20,756 nt of DNA, from positions 1 to 20,756 of the forward strand of contig QNBX01000074.1 in NCBI GenBank assembly GCA_003644265.1. The letters run 5' to 3'. This stretch comes from Planctomycetota bacterium (lineage in GTDB: Bacteria; Planctomycetota; B15-G4). Every line of letters starts with the position of its first letter. Positions within the stretch are counted from its first letter, which is position 1. The notes under the pieces were generated by a model. The model did not search any database. It was not told where the DNA came from and worked only from the letters and a program-made list of their open reading frames with translations. The position numbers were made by a program, and so were the translations under genes. Of the stretch, positions 1 to 7,366 are shown piece after piece.

Positions 1-57
1 GGCGGGGACTTGCTGCCTCTGTCCATCTCGATCTCTCCTCAACTCTGGTGTCTGCGC

Positions 58-2208
58 ATGAAACCCGTCCGTAGCCTGCTCGTGGTGGCCCTGGCCGCCG
101 CCCTCGCCCCCTCGCCCTCCGCGCAGTCCGCGGCCATTCGCCCGGTTCAGACCGACGAGGGGCGTGTCGTGATCCACTTCCTGGACGACATGCTGATCCA
201 GAACGACCTGGAGCTGTTTGCGCTGCAGGAGACCGCCGCCACCGGCACCTCGTTCGAGGAGGCCATGGACGGTGACCTGATGGGCTTCAACTTCTCCGAC
301 CAGGAGCACATCACCGTGCTCCAGGGTCGCGACGGCGAGTTCATCCCCTACGGCGTGATCGGCGGCAAGGTGACCGTGGACGGCGGCTTCATGCTGACCT
401 CGACCACCACCGGACGCACGGTCGACTTCACGGGCTTCTCCCTGGCGCCGTACGAGGTGCGCAGCGACGGGCCGGGCGGCGAGGTCGATCCCGACTACTT
501 CTTCCTCTCGGCCGACGACGGGACGGACGAGGCCGACTTCCTGTTGTGCTACGTGAAGGTCTTCTTCAAGCAGGACGAGGCCTACTCGCACGCCGAGCCG
601 GACCGGCTGCGCATCAAGGCCTGGGACCTGGTGGTCACGCCTGCGTTGGCTGAGAAGCTCGCGCGCCCCGACCTGATCGGCGCCACGCTGGGCTACGGCA
701 AGCTGGACGCCAGCTATGTCGTCTCGACCGAGGCCTGGGAGCATCCCGAGGGCCAGAACATGTTCACGCCCAACGTGCGAGAGTCCGAGCAGGCCGGCTT
801 CGAGGGCACTCTGCTGGACGTCAAGCTCGGCATCCTCAGCAGCATCACGCAGCTCGGCCACGTGGGCAGCTTCCCCAACGGTCGCGCCGGCCTGAGCATG
901 GCCACCACCTCGTGCAACGTGGGTGATGTCAACGCCGTCTGGCTGGCCGCCATGAACGAAGACCACCCGGGCATCGCCATGCAGCTGCACCGCGACCTCA
1001 ACGGTCGCTTCGAGCAGGTCGGCACCTCCTGGATCAAGCACGGTTTCTTTGCGCTGAGCAACAGCCAGTGCACGCCCTGCCAGAACCCGAGCGGCGGCAC
1101 GTTCCTGGGTGTGGGTTGCTCCGACACCTACGGCAGCAGCAACAACGGGGACCGCTTCTGGCTCGGCCCGCGCGACGAATGGGACCCGAATGAGGGCACC
1201 TGGACCTGCGAAGGCAGCTACTTTGACGGCACGCCGGTGGACTGCATCCGCAGCACCAACGGCTCGGGCAACGGCTCGGTCAACCACCGGCTTGAGGCCT
1301 TCGATGCTGACCTCAACAACCCCGGCGCCACGTACTACTACGAGGCGTTCTACATGGTCAACAGCGACCAGAAGCTGGACAACAACATCGGCTCGCGCCG
1401 CTGCACCATGTCCTGGAACGGGAACAAGTGGAACTTCAGCACGCCGAGCGCCAGCAACAGCCTGATCGAAGGTCCTGCCATCGAGCGCTGGGCCGACGCC
1501 GATATGATCAGTCGCGCCGCCTTCAAGGGTGACGGCACGGTCATCGTGGCGGTCAACACCACGGACCTCGGCAACGGCTTCTGGCGTTACGAGTACGCGG
1601 TCATGAACTGGACCGTCAACCGTCGCTTCCGTTCGTTCTCCGTGCCCAGCAAGGGCGCCCTCGTCGATCCGTACTTCCACGACATCGACAACCAGGCGGC
1701 CAACGACTGGGAGACGAGCACGCTGGGCGCCAACGCCAAGTGGGAGTTCAACGACGTGATGCTGGCCGGTCACAAGGTCGGCGGGCCGATCGAGCTGGCT
1801 ACGATCTACAACTTTGGCTTCACGTCGAAGCGTCCCCCGGCCATGCGCGATGCCGTCATGCGTGTGCAGAACGACGGCCCCGGTGGCGTCCTGATCGGTA
1901 TCGAGACCCTGGCTCCCGCCGACGTGGCGCTCTCGGCCAGCAACCTCTCGCCGAAGGAGAACACCACCATCAACCTCGAGGTGCGCGGCGGACAGTTCGG
2001 TGCCATGGTCGGCGTGATCGCCGTGGCGGGTATTCCGATCGATCCGTTCCTGGTGACGCCGTCACCGGTGCCGTTCGTGGGCGACCTGGCTGAGATCCCG
2101 CTGTTCATCCCGGCCGGTCTCAGCGGTCTGGACTTCGATATGATCGCCGCCGACTTCGACACGTCGGTGGAGCGCCTGTCGAACCTGATGACCCTGATCA
2201 TCGAGTGA
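58..2208 (+). CDS. Large secreted protein of unknown function with C-terminal beta-sandwich-like domain
   Basis: Encodes 716 residues. I place the start at ATG 58 because it gives a classic Sec signal peptide (basic MKPVR, then an Ala/Leu/Val core, Ala-X-Ala-like end near residue 25). The in-frame TTG at 10 would add 16 residues before the signal. The mature protein is acidic and beta-rich by pattern. A central region (about 280-590) is rich in Gly, Asn, Trp and Cys, including a stretch from V321 (GTSWIKHGFFAL) with a Cys-X2-Cys and further Cys, suggesting disulfides in an exported protein. The last ~110 residues (about 602-716) look like a compact all-beta domain ending IPAGLSGLDF...LIIE. 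That pattern is similar to the tail of the protease at 14024-15793. I do not recognise a named family or any catalytic motif. It probably acts on the cell surface or is secreted. It appears monocistronic, followed by a hairpin at 2267. Confidence 0.85.
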   Translation: MKPVRSLLVVALAAALAPSPSAQSAAIRPVQTDEGRVVIHFLDDMLIQNDLELFALQETAATGTSFEEAMDGDLMGFNFSDQEHITVLQGRDGEFIPYGVIGGKVTVDGGFMLTSTTTGRTVDFTGFSLAPYEVRSDGPGGEVDPDYFFLSADDGTDEADFLLCYVKVFFKQDEAYSHAEPDRLRIKAWDLVVTPALAEKLARPDLIGATLGYGKLDASYVVSTEAWEHPEGQNMFTPNVRESEQAGFEGTLLDVKLGILSSITQLGHVGSFPNGRAGLSMATTSCNVGDVNAVWLAAMNEDHPGIAMQLHRDLNGRFEQVGTSWIKHGFFALSNSQCTPCQNPSGGTFLGVGCSDTYGSSNNGDRFWLGPRDEWDPNEGTWTCEGSYFDGTPVDCIRSTNGSGNGSVNHRLEAFDADLNNPGATYYYEAFYMVNSDQKLDNNIGSRRCTMSWNGNKWNFSTPSASNSLIEGPAIERWADADMISRAAFKGDGTVIVAVNTTDLGNGFWRYEYAVMNWTVNRRFRSFSVPSKGALVDPYFHDIDNQAANDWETSTLGANAKWEFNDVMLAGHKVGGPIELATIYNFGFTSKRPPAMRDAVMRVQNDGPGGVLIGIETLAPADVALSASNLSPKENTTINLEVRGGQFGAMVGVIAVAGIPIDPFLVTPSPVPFVGDLAEIPLFIPAGLSGLDFDMIAADFDTSVERLSNLMTLIIE

Positions 2209-2266
2209 TGACGGGGCTCGCGGGCGCCGCTTGAACCCAGGCGTCCCGCGGCAAGCAGCATGATGT

Positions 2267-2297
2267 GGGGGCGGCGTCCTGTGCGGGCGCCGCCCCC
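2267..2297 (+). terminator. Strong GC hairpin after the secreted-protein gene
   Basis: A perfect 10-bp inverted repeat, GGGGGCGGCG (2267-2276) and CGCCGCCCCC (2288-2297), encloses an 11-nt loop. It lies 59 bases after the stop at 2208 and before the MFS start. There is no clear T-run after it, only the mixed sequence GCGTCGTTGTG, so it is not a textbook intrinsic terminator. It may act with Rho or as an RNA stabiliser. Its position argues that the MFS gene does not start at the in-frame ATG at 2260, which would place the hairpin inside coding sequence. Confidence 0.5.
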
Positions 2298-2314
2298 GCG
2301 TCGTTGTGGGGGGG

Positions 2315-2323
2315 TGCTATGGT
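2315..2323 (+). promoter_or_regulatory. Candidate extended -10 element for the MFS gene
   Basis: TGCTATGGT matches an extended -10 (TGn plus TATGGT, 4 of 6 to TATAAT). It lies 8 bases before GTG 2332, so transcription starting about seven bases downstream would give an almost leaderless mRNA. No convincing -35 is present; the upstream sequence is the GC hairpin. Weak but positionally sensible. Confidence 0.25.
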
Positions 2324-2331
2324 CGGCCAGG

Positions 2332-3621
2332 GTGAGCGCCCCCGACGAAGATCAGCCCGCGCCGGCCGCCAGCGACCGGCGCAGCTCCGGCCAGGCCGAC
2401 ATCGGCCGGCGCAACTTCGCCGCGGTCTGGGTGGCCAACTTCATCACCGCGGTGGGGATGATGGGGTTCATCCCGCTGATCCCGCTCTACCTGCGGGAGC
2501 TGGGCGTCAGCGGCGCCGAGTCCGAGCGCATCTGGTCCGGCGTGCTGGCGGCCGGGGCGCCGCTCATGGCCGCGTTCATGGGGCCGCTGTGGGGCTCGCT
2601 GGGAGACCGGGTCGGTCGCAAGCCCATGCTGCTGCGCGCCAACCTGGCCATCATGGTCTTCGTGGGCTGCATGGGCCTGGTGACCAGCATCTGGCAGCTC
2701 CTGGCCCTGCGCCTGATTCAGGGCGTCTTCAGCGGGTTCCTCGCGCCCGCCATGACGCTGGTGAGCGTGACGGCTCCGGCCGAGCGCCAGGGTCGCACCT
2801 TGGGGCTGCTGCAGACGGGTGTGCTCTGCGGTAGCGCCATCGGTCCCCTCGTGGGAGGCGCCGTGGCCGACAGCTTGGGGCTGCGCGCGGTGTTTTTCGT
2901 GTGCGCTGGCACGAGCCTGGTGGCCTTCCTGGTGGTGGCGCTGGTGGTGGTGGAGCCGCCCCGCGCTGCCGTTCCGAAGGGCAGCCTGAGCGGTCCCGGC
3001 AAGCTGCTACGAGCGGTGGCCGGAGACCTGCGCCTGTTGCTCGCCAACCGGGCTCTGCGCGGCGTTCTCCTGGGCGTGTTCGCGGTGCGTTTCGGAGCCT
3101 CGCTGATCGAACCCGTGTTGACCCTGTTCGTGGAGACGCTCAAGGGCGTCGACCCCGAGCGTCTGGCCTCGCAAGCCGGCCTGGTCTTCAGTGTGCAGGT
3201 GGCCGCGACCGTGTTCGTGACGCCCTACTGGGGGCGCCTGGGCGACCGCCGCGGCCCCCGGCGCGTGTTCCGCCTGTGCGCGGCCGGCGCGGCGCTCAGC
3301 TTCGGCGCCCAGGCCTTGGTCACCAGCCTGCCGCAGCTGCTGTGCCTGCGCTTGGTGTGCGGCGTGTTCCTGGCAGGGATCATGCCCACGGCCTACAGCG
3401 CGGCGTCGCGTCACAGCTCGGCTGATCAGCGCGGCGGCGCCTACGGTTTCACGTTCAGCTCGGTCATCCTGGCCCGCGGCCTCGGGCTGCTGGGCGGCGG
3501 CTGGCTGGCGGCCCACGTGGGCTTCGCGCCGCTGTTCGTCGTGGGTGGCCTGCTGATGGGAGCGGCGGCGCTGGTGGCGCGCATGGGCGCGGCGCGGACC
3601 CCGCTCAGATCACAACCATGA
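2332..3621 (+). CDS. MFS multidrug-type efflux transporter, MdtG-like
   Basis: Encodes 429 residues from GTG 2332. The longer in-frame ATG at 2260 would prepend an Arg/Pro-rich stretch read through the hairpin, so I reject it. The protein has a polar N-terminus (~28 residues) and then about 12 hydrophobic segments. The MFS motif A is clear at residues 88-98 ([11 protein letters not shown]) between helices 2 and 3. A second copy, [11 protein letters not shown], in the C-half reflects the internal duplication of the family. The stretch with [19 protein letters not shown] and the GPLVGG glycine/proline motif reads like MdtG-type DHA1 proton-drug antiporters. Role: proton-coupled export across the inner membrane; the substrate cannot be inferred. 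Its last 17 bases overlap the convergent flavoprotein gene, so both ends are constrained by two reading frames. Confidence 0.93.
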   Translation: MSAPDEDQPAPAASDRRSSGQADIGRRNFAAVWVANFITAVGMMGFIPLIPLYLRELGVSGAESERIWSGVLAAGAPLMAAFMGPLWGSLGDRVGRKPMLLRANLAIMVFVGCMGLVTSIWQLLALRLIQGVFSGFLAPAMTLVSVTAPAERQGRTLGLLQTGVLCGSAIGPLVGGAVADSLGLRAVFFVCAGTSLVAFLVVALVVVEPPRAAVPKGSLSGPGKLLRAVAGDLRLLLANRALRGVLLGVFAVRFGASLIEPVLTLFVETLKGVDPERLASQAGLVFSVQVAATVFVTPYWGRLGDRRGPRRVFRLCAAGAALSFGAQALVTSLPQLLCLRLVCGVFLAGIMPTAYSAASRHSSADQRGGAYGFTFSSVILARGLGLLGGGWLAAHVGFAPLFVVGGLLMGAAALVARMGAARTPLRSQP

Positions 3622-4264
3622 CCTCGTCGAGCGGCTTGCGGCTGAGCGCCGCCTTGGGCACGTGGCAGTCGTCGGCGGGGTAGCCCACCGGGACCAGCAG
3701 GAACGGGCGCTCGTTGTCCGGGCGCTGCAGCACGCGCGTCAGGAACGCCATGGGGCTGGGGGTGTGCGTCAGCGTGGCCAGGCCCGCGTGGTGCGCGGCC
3801 GCCAGCAGCAGGCCGGAGGCCAGGCCGACCGACTCGGTGGGGTAGTACACCTGCCCGCCGTCGTCCGCGCGGATGAGCCGGAACACGACGATCAGCCAGG
3901 GCGCCAGCTCGAGGAAGGGCTTGTCCTCGTCCGTGCCCAGGGGCGCGAGGTCGGCCAGCCACTGGGCGTTGGCGCGCTCGCGGTAGAAGGCGCGCTCCTC
4001 GTCTTCGGCCGCCTGCCGGATCTTGTGTTTGATGTCCGGGTCTTGAACGCACACGAAGCGCCAGGGCTGCTTGTTGGCGCCGCTGGGGGCGCTGCAGGCC
4101 GCGCGCACGATGGCCTCGATGGTGGCCCGGCTCACGGGACGATCGCTGAACTCGCGCACCGTGCGGCGCCTGGCCATGACCTCGCCGAAGGCGCGCGCGG
4201 CCTGCTCGGGCGGCACGCCCGGGTCGTATCGGTCTCGCAGCGGCACGACGTCTTCGGGCTGCAT
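3605..4264 (-). CDS. Nitroreductase-fold FMN enzyme, iodotyrosine deiodinase-like
   Basis: Encodes 219 residues. The N-terminal FMN-binding RRRTVREFS (32-40), [11 protein letters not shown] (58-68) and C-terminal VPVGYP...RKPLDE (191-213) define the nitroreductase superfamily. The protein reads closely like the iodotyrosine deiodinase (IYD) branch: DPDIKHKIR (75-83) and the lid region after it. In that lid, E90, Y94 and K115 have the same 4- and 21-residue spacings as the Glu/Tyr/Lys triad that holds the zwitterion of halotyrosine in mammalian IYD (Glu153, Tyr157, Lys178 in mouse). The predicted reaction is NADPH/flavin-dependent reductive dehalogenation of halotyrosines, or a related reduction, in the cytoplasm. 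No reductase partner is visible. The start lies 6 bases after the stop of the LPP20-type lipoprotein gene, so the two are probably co-transcribed. The natural substrate in bacteria is uncertain. Confidence 0.92.
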   Translation of the reverse strand: MQPEDVVPLRDRYDPGVPPEQAARAFGEVMARRRTVREFSDRPVSRATIEAIVRAACSAPSGANKQPWRFVCVQDPDIKHKIRQAAEDEERAFYRERANAQWLADLAPLGTDEDKPFLELAPWLIVVFRLIRADDGGQVYYPTESVGLASGLLLAAAHHAGLATLTHTPSPMAFLTRVLQRPDNERPFLLVPVGYPADDCHVPKAALSRKPLDEVMVVI

Positions 4265-4270
4265 GCGCTC

Positions 4271-5755
4271 TCAGCCCTGCCCGCGGTCGCTGGGCACGAA
4301 GAGCGACACGAACTCGATGTCGAGCAGTTCCAGCAGCGGCCGCTTGACCGCGCGCAGGGCCTTGACCCCGCCTTGCTCGCTCTTGGATGAGTGCCCGGCC
4401 AGCTCCGGCTGGGTGGTGATCGACTGCACGCGCGCGGTGGACAGCTCCACCAGCTCCAGCTTGGCCTGACCCTTGAAGAAGAACAGCGGCCCCTCCTGGC
4501 TGCTGAACCAGGAGCTCGCCGTGCCGCGCAGCACGTAGTGGGTGCGGCTCCCGAGTCGCCCGCGTAGCTCGGCGACGGAGAGACCGATCAGGCCCTGGGC
4601 GGTGCCTGCGTCGAAGCCGTGCTCGGACAGGTGCCCGGCCACGGTGGCGGCCATGTTGTCCACGCTGAGGGGCTTGCCGTCGAAGCTGGAGGCGATGTCC
4701 ACGCTGATCACCGTCTGGGCGGGCGTGGGCAGGCGGTAGATGAAGGCGGCGTGGGGCAGCACACCACCGGGCAGCGACAGCGCCTCCACGTCAGGGCGGG
4801 CCAGGATGCGGTTGGCCGAGCGCCCTGTGGGCTGCAGGTCCGTGACGAGGCAGCGGATCTGCCCCTGGGCGTCGGTGCTGGCGGGGGCCGCCAGCGCGGG
4901 GCCGTGTCCGGCCTCGGACTCGAAGCGTACGGGCAGGTCAGCCACGGGGCGCTCGTGTCCCTCCTCGTCGAGGATGCTGAAGCGGGCCACCAACGCCTCG
5001 GCCAGCGAGCCGCGCGGCGAGCCCAACTGGTCATCGCCGCTGAGGGTCTCGACCCGCATGGCGCCCGAGAGGGACGCCAGTCGATCGGAGGCTCGAGCCA
5101 GCAGGCTGGCGCTGTGCTCGAAGCTGGTCTGGGTCCGGGCCGCGAAGGGCGTGTGCGCGGCCACCACCTTGGCGCGGGTGGCGTCGCCCATGGACTCTGA
5201 CACCAGCCGGAAGGCCTGCGCCGCGTTGAGGAACTCCCGCGCCGGGTCGTCGCCTCCCTCCGGGGTGGCGGAGAGCAGTCCGGACGCGCTCACGTGGGCC
5301 TGCTCCACCGGCGGCAGCAACAGATCGAGCAGGTGCTCACGATCGACGGCCACCAGCACGTAGGTCTCGCCGGCCACGCTGTCCTGCCAGCGCTCGATCA
5401 CGGTGGCGCCAGGCAGCTCGCCGGAGGCGGTCAGCCTGATCTGCTCGTTGAGGCTCTCGTTCCAGAAGGCGTCGCCATCCTCGATGCGCGTGGACGACGT
5501 GATCTCGATCTCGGAGGCCACCTGCACCTGGATCTGGGCCACCATGTGTTCGAGCGCGCGCAGCCGGGCCTGCTCCCGGGCGTCGCTGCCCACTCCGGGG
5601 GAGATGCCCACGTCGCAGAGCTGGTAGGCCTGATGGCACTCGGGGTGTGCGTACGGATCATCGGCCCAGTCCGGCAAGGGGGCCGCGCTGGGGGGGCTCG
5701 TGCAAGCCAGGGTGATGCATGGCGCCAGCAGCACCAGCGTGATCAGCGATCTCAT
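4271..5755 (-). CDS. Large LPP20-type lipoprotein with Ig-like and FlgT-like regions
   Basis: Encodes 494 residues. I chose ATG at 5755 because GAGGT sits 4 bases upstream and the product begins with a lipoprotein signal ending in lipobox ITLAC. The longer ORF start at 5803 adds 16 polar residues. Region 1 (about 25-145) matches the LPP20 pattern: PDWADDPY, a Gly turn, an Ala/Arg helix (AREQARLRALEHMVAQIQV) and ERWQDSVAGETYVLVAVDR. Region 2 (about 245-325) resembles a bacterial Ig-like (Big_1-type) module with LPVRFES...G...TDAQGQIRCLVT. Region 3 (about 345-480) has a CsgG/TolB-N/FlgT-like look (SEHGFD, YVLRGTASSW, LVELSTARV). Predicted location is a periplasmic or outer-membrane anchored envelope protein. 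It is the first gene of a probable two-gene unit with the IYD-like enzyme and diverges from two LPP20 paralogues. The domain calls for regions 2 and 3 are by eye. Confidence 0.85.
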   Translation of the reverse strand: MRSLITLVLLAPCITLACTSPPSAAPLPDWADDPYAHPECHQAYQLCDVGISPGVGSDAREQARLRALEHMVAQIQVQVASEIEITSSTRIEDGDAFWNESLNEQIRLTASGELPGATVIERWQDSVAGETYVLVAVDREHLLDLLLPPVEQAHVSASGLLSATPEGGDDPAREFLNAAQAFRLVSESMGDATRAKVVAAHTPFAARTQTSFEHSASLLARASDRLASLSGAMRVETLSGDDQLGSPRGSLAEALVARFSILDEEGHERPVADLPVRFESEAGHGPALAAPASTDAQGQIRCLVTDLQPTGRSANRILARPDVEALSLPGGVLPHAAFIYRLPTPAQTVISVDIASSFDGKPLSVDNMAATVAGHLSEHGFDAGTAQGLIGLSVAELRGRLGSRTHYVLRGTASSWFSSQEGPLFFFKGQAKLELVELSTARVQSITTQPELAGHSSKSEQGGVKALRAVKRPLLELLDIEFVSLFVPSDRGQG

Positions 5756-6107
5756 GTCGACCTCGAGTGCCAGTTGTCGCGGGGAGCGTCCCGACGGCTC
5801 CATCGTTGGTGTGAAGCCCGGAGGATGCTAGGGGAAACCAGCGCTTGAGCGGTCAATCGGCGGCGCCAAGATCGGGGCCAAGCGCCCGGCTCCCGCTGCG
5901 AGCCCTCAGCGCCGAGAAGAAACTGCGCTCGCGACCGTGTGATCGCGTGGCGTTCCCCCCTTTCGGCCAGATTGCGGGTTTGGCAGGCTGACCACACCCG
6001 TATTGCACACCGGGCGGTCGTCCCCGAGGAGGGGGGCGGCAGACGCCCACCACCGCGAGGCCAGTGAGCCCTCCCGGTGGGATCCGTCCACACAGCTGGA
6101 GACCGCC
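5756..6107. other. Divergent intergenic region between LPP20 lipoprotein genes
   Basis: These 352 bases lie between two divergently transcribed lipoprotein genes and should hold both promoters. Near the right gene, a TTGGCA (5980-5985) and TATTGC (6001-6006) pair has only 15 bases between the hexamers. On the minus strand, TTGACC (5851-5856) and TAGCAT (5825-5830) are 20 bases apart. Neither has good spacing, so I do not call a promoter. The open frames crossing this region on either strand lack family features. A ribosome-binding-like CTGGAG precedes the ATG at 6108. Confidence 0.5.
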
Positions 6108-6749
6108 ATGATCAACCCTGCCCGTCCGACCCTCGTCGCCCTCGCCCTCGCCGGCGCCTTGCTTGCGGTCGGTTGTTCGTCGACCGAGACCGCCCAGACT
6201 CCCGTGAGCGAGGGCGGCCCCGACTGGGTCGATCGCCCGCAGAGCGCGTACGACGACGGCGGCACCACCGCCATCTACGCCGTGGGCATCGCGGCCAACA
6301 ACCCCAACCCCGCCAGCCGCCGCGCCATGGCCATCGGCCGCGGCCGCACCGAGCTGGCCAACACGCTGAACATCCTCGTCCAGGGCATGGTCGAGGACTA
6401 CCAGAGCACCAACCGCGACTTCTACGAGGGCATGGATACGGCCTCGTCGTTGGAGATGTGGTCCTCGATCTCGCGCCAGGTGACCGACCAGGTCATGTCC
6501 GGCTCGCAGCATGTGGACAGCTGGCGTGACCCGGGCACGAACACCGAGTACGTGCTCATGATGCTCGAGTTCAACAACGTGATCTCGGCCTACAAGGACA
6601 AGATGGAGGCCTCGTTCCGTCGGGATCAGACCCGCGAGCGCATCAAGGTCGACCAGGAGGCCATGATGGGCCGGCTCGACGAGCAGCTCGATGCGCTGCG
6701 TGGCCGTGACGCCAGCGCCGTCATCGAAGACTTCAAGCTGGGCGGTTGA
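6108..6749 (+). CDS. LPP20-family lipoprotein
   Basis: Encodes 213 residues. ATG 6108 is preceded by CTGGAG (6097-6102), and a longer in-frame start at 6003 lacks a signal sequence. The N-terminus is a lipoprotein signal with lipobox LLAVGC, then a linker and the LPP20 core: GPDWVDRPQSAYDDG, IYAVGIAANNPNPASRRAMA and a long amphipathic helix (GRGRTELANTLN). The strand pair at the end of the domain carries VDSWRDPG...YVLMMLEF. A charged C-terminal tail (about 160-213) looks helical and could be a short coiled coil. The predicted role is an outer-membrane or periplasmic structural lipoprotein. Related LPP20-fold proteins include H. pylori Lpp20 and flagellar FlgP. A paralogue lies 100 bases downstream and a larger one diverges upstream. 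No flagellar genes are in view, so function is unassigned. Confidence 0.92.
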   Translation: MINPARPTLVALALAGALLAVGCSSTETAQTPVSEGGPDWVDRPQSAYDDGGTTAIYAVGIAANNPNPASRRAMAIGRGRTELANTLNILVQGMVEDYQSTNRDFYEGMDTASSLEMWSSISRQVTDQVMSGSQHVDSWRDPGTNTEYVLMMLEFNNVISAYKDKMEASFRRDQTRERIKVDQEAMMGRLDEQLDALRGRDASAVIEDFKLGG

Positions 6750-6778
6750 CCCCTTCGCCACAGCTTCGAGCGGCTTGG

Positions 6779-6813
6779 CGCAGCCCGTCCGGATGACCTC
6801 CGGCCGGGCTGCG
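6779..6813 (+). terminator. Strong two-part hairpin between the two plus-strand LPP20 genes
   Basis: A 9-bp outer stem (6779-6787 with 6805-6813) and, after one mismatch, a 4-bp inner stem (CCGG at 6789-6792 and 6800-6803) enclose a 7-nt loop. It starts 30 bases after the stop at 6749 and ends 37 bases before the ATG at 6850. It lacks a T-run, so it may be a terminator, an attenuator that lowers expression of the second gene, or an mRNA-processing or stability element. This is the most stable intergenic structure I found in the window. Confidence 0.5.
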
Positions 6814-6849
6814 GCTCGTTCACGCTCCACCCTCTCGGATCAGCCTGCC

Positions 6850-7272
6850 ATGCGCACTGCCAAACTGATGGGCTTGCTCTTGTGCCTGGCCGCCTGCGGT
6901 CTGTTCGGGCCTCCGCGCTGGGTGGACAAGCCGCCCCTTGACGACGAGTACATCTACGGCGTGGGGTTGGCCGGGCCCAACAGCAGCGCCAACCCCCAGC
7001 GCGCACGGGAGCTCGCGTTCGAGCGGGCCGTGGCCTACCTGGGCCGGGCCATCCGGGTGCAGGTCACCTCGTCGTCGGTGATCGTCGACACCAATCGCTG
7101 GACGGACTACCAGGCCGAGTCGATCCAGTTCTCGGATGAGGACCTCGCCGGCGTCGAGCTGCTCGAGGTCTGGACTGACGAGGTGCGCGGTGGGCAACCC
7201 CATCGCACCTACGTGTTGGTGCGCATGCCGCGCAGCCAGGCCGAGGGCATCGCGGCCCGCCTGGGGCCATGA
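6850..7272 (+). CDS. Small LPP20-type lipoprotein
   Basis: Encodes 140 residues from ATG 6850. Upstream in-frame codons give no signal sequence. The protein has a signal with lipobox LAAC (Cys16) followed almost at once by the LPP20 opening PRWVDKPPLDDEYIYGVGLA. A helix follows with AREL AFERAVAYLGRAIRVQV, and the domain ends VWTDEVRGG...YVLVRMPR. It is essentially a minimal LPP20 domain with no tail. The helix plus EVWTD...TYVLV pattern aligns best with the N-terminal region of the 494-residue protein at 4271-5755. No clear Shine-Dalgarno site is visible before the ATG. It is probably an envelope lipoprotein in the same functional group as its two neighbours, and is either co-transcribed with the previous gene or separated from it by the hairpin at 6779. 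Confidence 0.88.
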   Translation: MRTAKLMGLLLCLAACGLFGPPRWVDKPPLDDEYIYGVGLAGPNSSANPQRARELAFERAVAYLGRAIRVQVTSSSVIVDTNRWTDYQAESIQFSDEDLAGVELLEVWTDEVRGGQPHRTYVLVRMPRSQAEGIAARLGP

Positions 7273-7303
7273 GCCCAGGCGGACCGGGCTCGGCTGCTGA
7301 CCC

Positions 7304-7318
7304 CGGGCGGCCCGCCCG
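7304..7318 (+). terminator. Short GC hairpin after the LPP20 pair
   Basis: CGGGCG (7304-7309) and CGCCCG (7313-7318) form a 6-bp stem with a 3-nt loop, 31 bases after the LPP20 stop and before the lipid kinase start. No T-run follows. In sequence this GC-rich such a stem can arise by chance, so the terminator reading rests mainly on position. Confidence 0.25.
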
Positions 7319-7366
7319 CGCTGTCGGCAAGGCGGGTGCTGCTCACACGCGTGGCGCCGCGGGCTC

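Noticed and set aside
2260..2331. ATG 2260 as start of the MFS gene
   Set aside because: It would place a perfect 10-bp hairpin in the coding region and add an Arg/Pro-rich stretch not seen in MFS proteins.
5825..5856. TTGACC/TAGCAT as a minus-strand promoter for the 494-residue lipoprotein gene
   Set aside because: The hexamers are acceptable, but the 20-base spacing is too long for a normal sigma-70 promoter.
5982..6006. Possible sigma-54 promoter (TGGCA...TTGCA) before the LPP20 gene
   Set aside because: The GG and GC elements are about 23 bases apart instead of the required ~10-12.
5853..6830. 325-residue minus-strand frame over the first plus-strand LPP20 gene
   Set aside because: Antisense to a gene with a clear lipoprotein signal and domain; composition is typical of a shadow frame.
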